Source: Antedon mediterranea
Taxonomy: Eukaryota > Echinodermata > Crinoidea > Comatulida > Antedonidae
Direction: 5' to 3'
Assembly: GCF_964355755.1 (NCBI RefSeq)
Contig: NC_092680.1
Span: 20,997,001 to 21,057,000, forward strand
DNA length: 60,000 nucleotides
Numbering within the stretch: position 1 is the first letter of the stretch; every line of letters begins with the position of its first letter. Below the pieces are notes generated by a model that saw only the letters and a program-made list of their open reading frames with translations, did not search any database and was not told the origin of the DNA. The position numbers and the translations under genes were made by a program. Below, piece by piece: positions 57,801 to 60,000 of the stretch.

Positions 57801-59450
57801 AGCATCAATGCTTTCAGTACGACTCTCTACCAATTCTTCTTTCTTAGCATCGCTCTTACTCTTCTTTCCAGCTTTCTTAGGACTCTTCTTAATTTCTACA
57901 GCTGCAACCTTTTCTTCTACGTTTTCAACACTCTCACTGACCTCATGTTGGGGGGCTTTGAGATTTTTAAATTCCTCTTTAACGCTAATTTGTTCCTCCT
58001 CTATTTTTTTCTTTTTTCCTCTCTTTTTCTTTGACGATTTGTCAGCAATGGAAACCGGCTCTTCATCTACTGCTGTAGTTGTAATTGTTTCTGTAACAAC
58101 TGGTTCAACAGCTTGCTGAGCATTATTCTAGTTGAAAATGACAAATATGAAGAAATATGAAAACCCACTCATTCAATTTAAGCTAAACCAGACGTATTTT
58201 CAACGTACAGTAAATTTTTATAAAACACAAAACAGACTTTCCAAAAACTGTTGAATAAAGTTCAAAATTGCCTTGAAGAGTTTATGGATACAAAATATTT
58301 TATTTTCACCCAAGTAGATTTGATTGGAGGAGTGTCGGTCACATGATATTCAATGAATATTCAATTATAGCCCATGCAACATCATCATCATGTGAGTGCA
58401 ACTTTTATCATGTGCATTCATCCTTGTTATATGCAATCTACTTTCGACATAAAAAACAAATAAAAAATGCTATTTCAATTGTGCAAATGGAACAACAATT
58501 TTTATTCGATGAAAGAAATGTTCTATTTTTTACGTCATGAAAATATTTGGTAACTCTTAAACATTCATAATTGGTATAATGTATTACATATTAAATTATT
58601 TTTAGAGGTTCATGAACAAATATTTACTTCTGTGCTCTGTGCTGCTTGTTTGTTCTTCTTGTCTTTACGTGAAGACACTGTACTCCACTCTTCATTATCT
58701 GAAAATAACAAAATTATCGGAAACACACTGAATAATCACTAATGAACATTTTTTTTGTCAATAAAATTCAAAGTAAATCAGGAATATACAGTAGGCTCTT
58801 CAAAATGTATTGGTAGGTGATTTTCTTTTTTGTTGTTGTTAGGGTGAGCACCCAGTGAATACAGAGTATCAATCGCAAAAGAAAAAAAAAAAAATGTGCG
58901 TGTTTTTAATGGCGTGCAACACGAATCTACAGCTAACTATGTCAGTCAGTTGGTCGGTAAACACTAACTCAAATTTGAGCAACTGCAGCCATGTAAATGG
59001 CCTTGTTAGGTTAATTGTAGAAAATGCTACGAAAGCTAGATAATATGACATCATGTAGGCAGTAACATTAATCTAAATATGAATATTAGAAAATATGTGT
59101 ATAATTAATAATTTGATAAAATATAGAATTTATTTATACTGTATATTACAGAACTTTTTGCTTTAAAGCATAACATATAAAATTACAATTTAAAATGTTT
59201 TATTGCTGTACATCCTCCAAAAGATACATTATTACAAGGTCTAGTAATTGAGTCTTGCTCGTTTTACAACAACATTCTTACCATTTTCCACCTCCTCATC
59301 TCTAATGAAGTTCTCCTTCTTGGATTCTGGTGCAACCTTTGTGGATGTAGGAGACTTCTTTGCTTTTGTGGCTTTTTTGGGTTTTACTTGCTTTATTTCG
59401 TTTACTTCCTGTGATACTTCACTCAGCACAGGTTTGCTTGTTTCAGATTT
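54863..59450 (-). CDS. Metadherin/LYRIC-like Lys-rich protein, 3' part of gene (partial)
   Basis: Seven exons on the minus strand: 59282-59450, 58628-58698, 57657-58127, 56714-57016, 56301-56559, 55365-55481, 54863-54918. All join in frame at GT-AG borders and encode the last 481 residues. The protein is disordered, rich in Lys, Glu and Ser, with many poly-Lys tracts (KSPKKKKKKN, SKKKKKAQ). A Trp motif, DNEEWSTVSSRKDKKNKQ, and the C terminus DSWKDASKPKKKRVRRDL resemble the Trp-containing and C-terminal SWxxxKxxKKKKxxRR features of metadherin (MTDH/LYRIC), a membrane-anchored scaffold in vertebrates. The exon 56714-57016 has five 12-13 residue repeats (VESKSQLESVDEA). The N-terminal membrane anchor and start codon lie beyond 60000. 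Another Lys-rich scaffold such as a ribosome-binding-protein-like gene is the main alternative. Confidence 0.6.
56757..56945 (-). repeat. 39-bp coding repeat (VESKSQLESVDEA) in the metadherin-like gene
   Basis: Five tandem copies within one exon encode VESKSQLESVDEA with small changes; the first is one codon shorter and the last has diverged (VESKSLSESVEIK). Confidence 0.85.
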
Positions 59451-60000
59451 CTAAACAAAATCAATTTCAGGAGTCTTAAATTTTTTTTATAACTAGACAA
59501 GAGGACCAGTAAAAAACATTGTTACTGGTCCTCCACTGCATTTACTGGCCACAGAATATGGGCCTTATATAGTCCATGGGCCAGACATTTTTCAAACATG
59601 AATATGCTGTTCATTATAAAGACATTTTTTCGTCATTAATAATTTATGACAATTATGGGGTAGGGGGAAACATTTTTGCAAATAACTTAAAATTTAGTGA
59701 ACAGATTTACATTTTCTTGTTATCAGTATGTAATGTATGTAATGGATTTCTTTAATTGTGATATGCTTTTAAAAAATGAATCCAACTCCAAATTGATGTA
59801 TTTTAGAGGTCAAATGTCACTAACCTTTAATCAAAAATGCAATTTCTTCTATTAATTAGCTTATAAATAAAACACAAAAATACAAGATATCTTATGCAAA
59901 CTAATGTTTTCTTAAACCTATAGACACAATAAATAAGAAAATTGAATTTAACAAACAAATATTCTGTGAATTTATGAGGACATTCTGTCTGTTAATTATA
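59451..60000. other. Intron of the metadherin-like gene, no further exon seen
   Basis: No open segment with splice borders was found between the acceptor at 59451 and the window end, so the upstream exons lie outside. Confidence 0.5.

Noticed and set aside
56270-58119. Plus-strand Phe/Ser/Val-rich open frames
   Set aside because: They are complements of Lys/Glu-rich exons of the minus-strand gene.

Overview
This window is AT-rich metazoan DNA. Its genes have many introns with GT-AG borders, it carries several retrotransposon and DNA-transposon families, and it has no prokaryotic gene organisation. The mix (Penelope-like, L2/CR1-like and MULE/hAT elements, tRNA-derived SINEs, an expanded CD20/MS4A-like family, a metadherin-like gene) and frequent TAGGCCTA-type words suggest an invertebrate deuterostome, perhaps an echinoderm. 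The species assignment is inference and cannot be proved from the window.

Layout. (1) 0.6-9.3 kb is a nest of transposons: a Penelope-like remnant is split by an L2/CR1-type LINE (minus), which is split by another LINE (plus), which is split by a non-autonomous hAT-like element, which is split by a smaller hAT element with an exact 8-bp target duplication. (2) 9.4-16.1 kb is gene A, eleven exons encoding an apparent double four-TM (MS4A/CD20-like) membrane protein with a Gln/Pro/Met nonapeptide-repeat tail. (3) 16.4-19.7 kb holds dispersed repeats, SINEs and a 97-bp satellite. (4) 19.715-36.717 kb appears to be a single 17-kb MULE-type transposon. It sits in the 97-bp satellite, is flanked by an 8-bp duplication (ATTTTATA), and has inverted ends that carry a 10-bp minisatellite. 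Its minus-strand gene is fully open over nine predicted exons (1694 codons): PHD finger, OTU cysteine-protease domain, a set of tandemly amplified phase-1 exons, then a DDE transposase. Other transposons lie inside it. (5) 38.0-44.7 kb is gene B, a tandem paralogue of gene A with the same exon plan. (6) 45.2-51.8 kb is satellite: a palindrome-rich ~196-bp array interrupted by a LINE and by a ~1.38-kb higher-order array, then a GAGTAGAGGTGGGG-type minisatellite. (7) 54.86-59.45 kb (minus) is the 3' part of a Lys-rich gene whose C terminus resembles metadherin/LYRIC.

Genes A and B look like host membrane proteins that arose by duplication of a unit that itself contains two MS4A-like halves. Their transmembrane exons are well conserved, while the extracellular loops and repeat tail differ. 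The PHD-OTU-MULE gene is the most striking element: a large, intact transposon-encoded protein that combines a chromatin reader, a deubiquitinase-like fold and a transposase.
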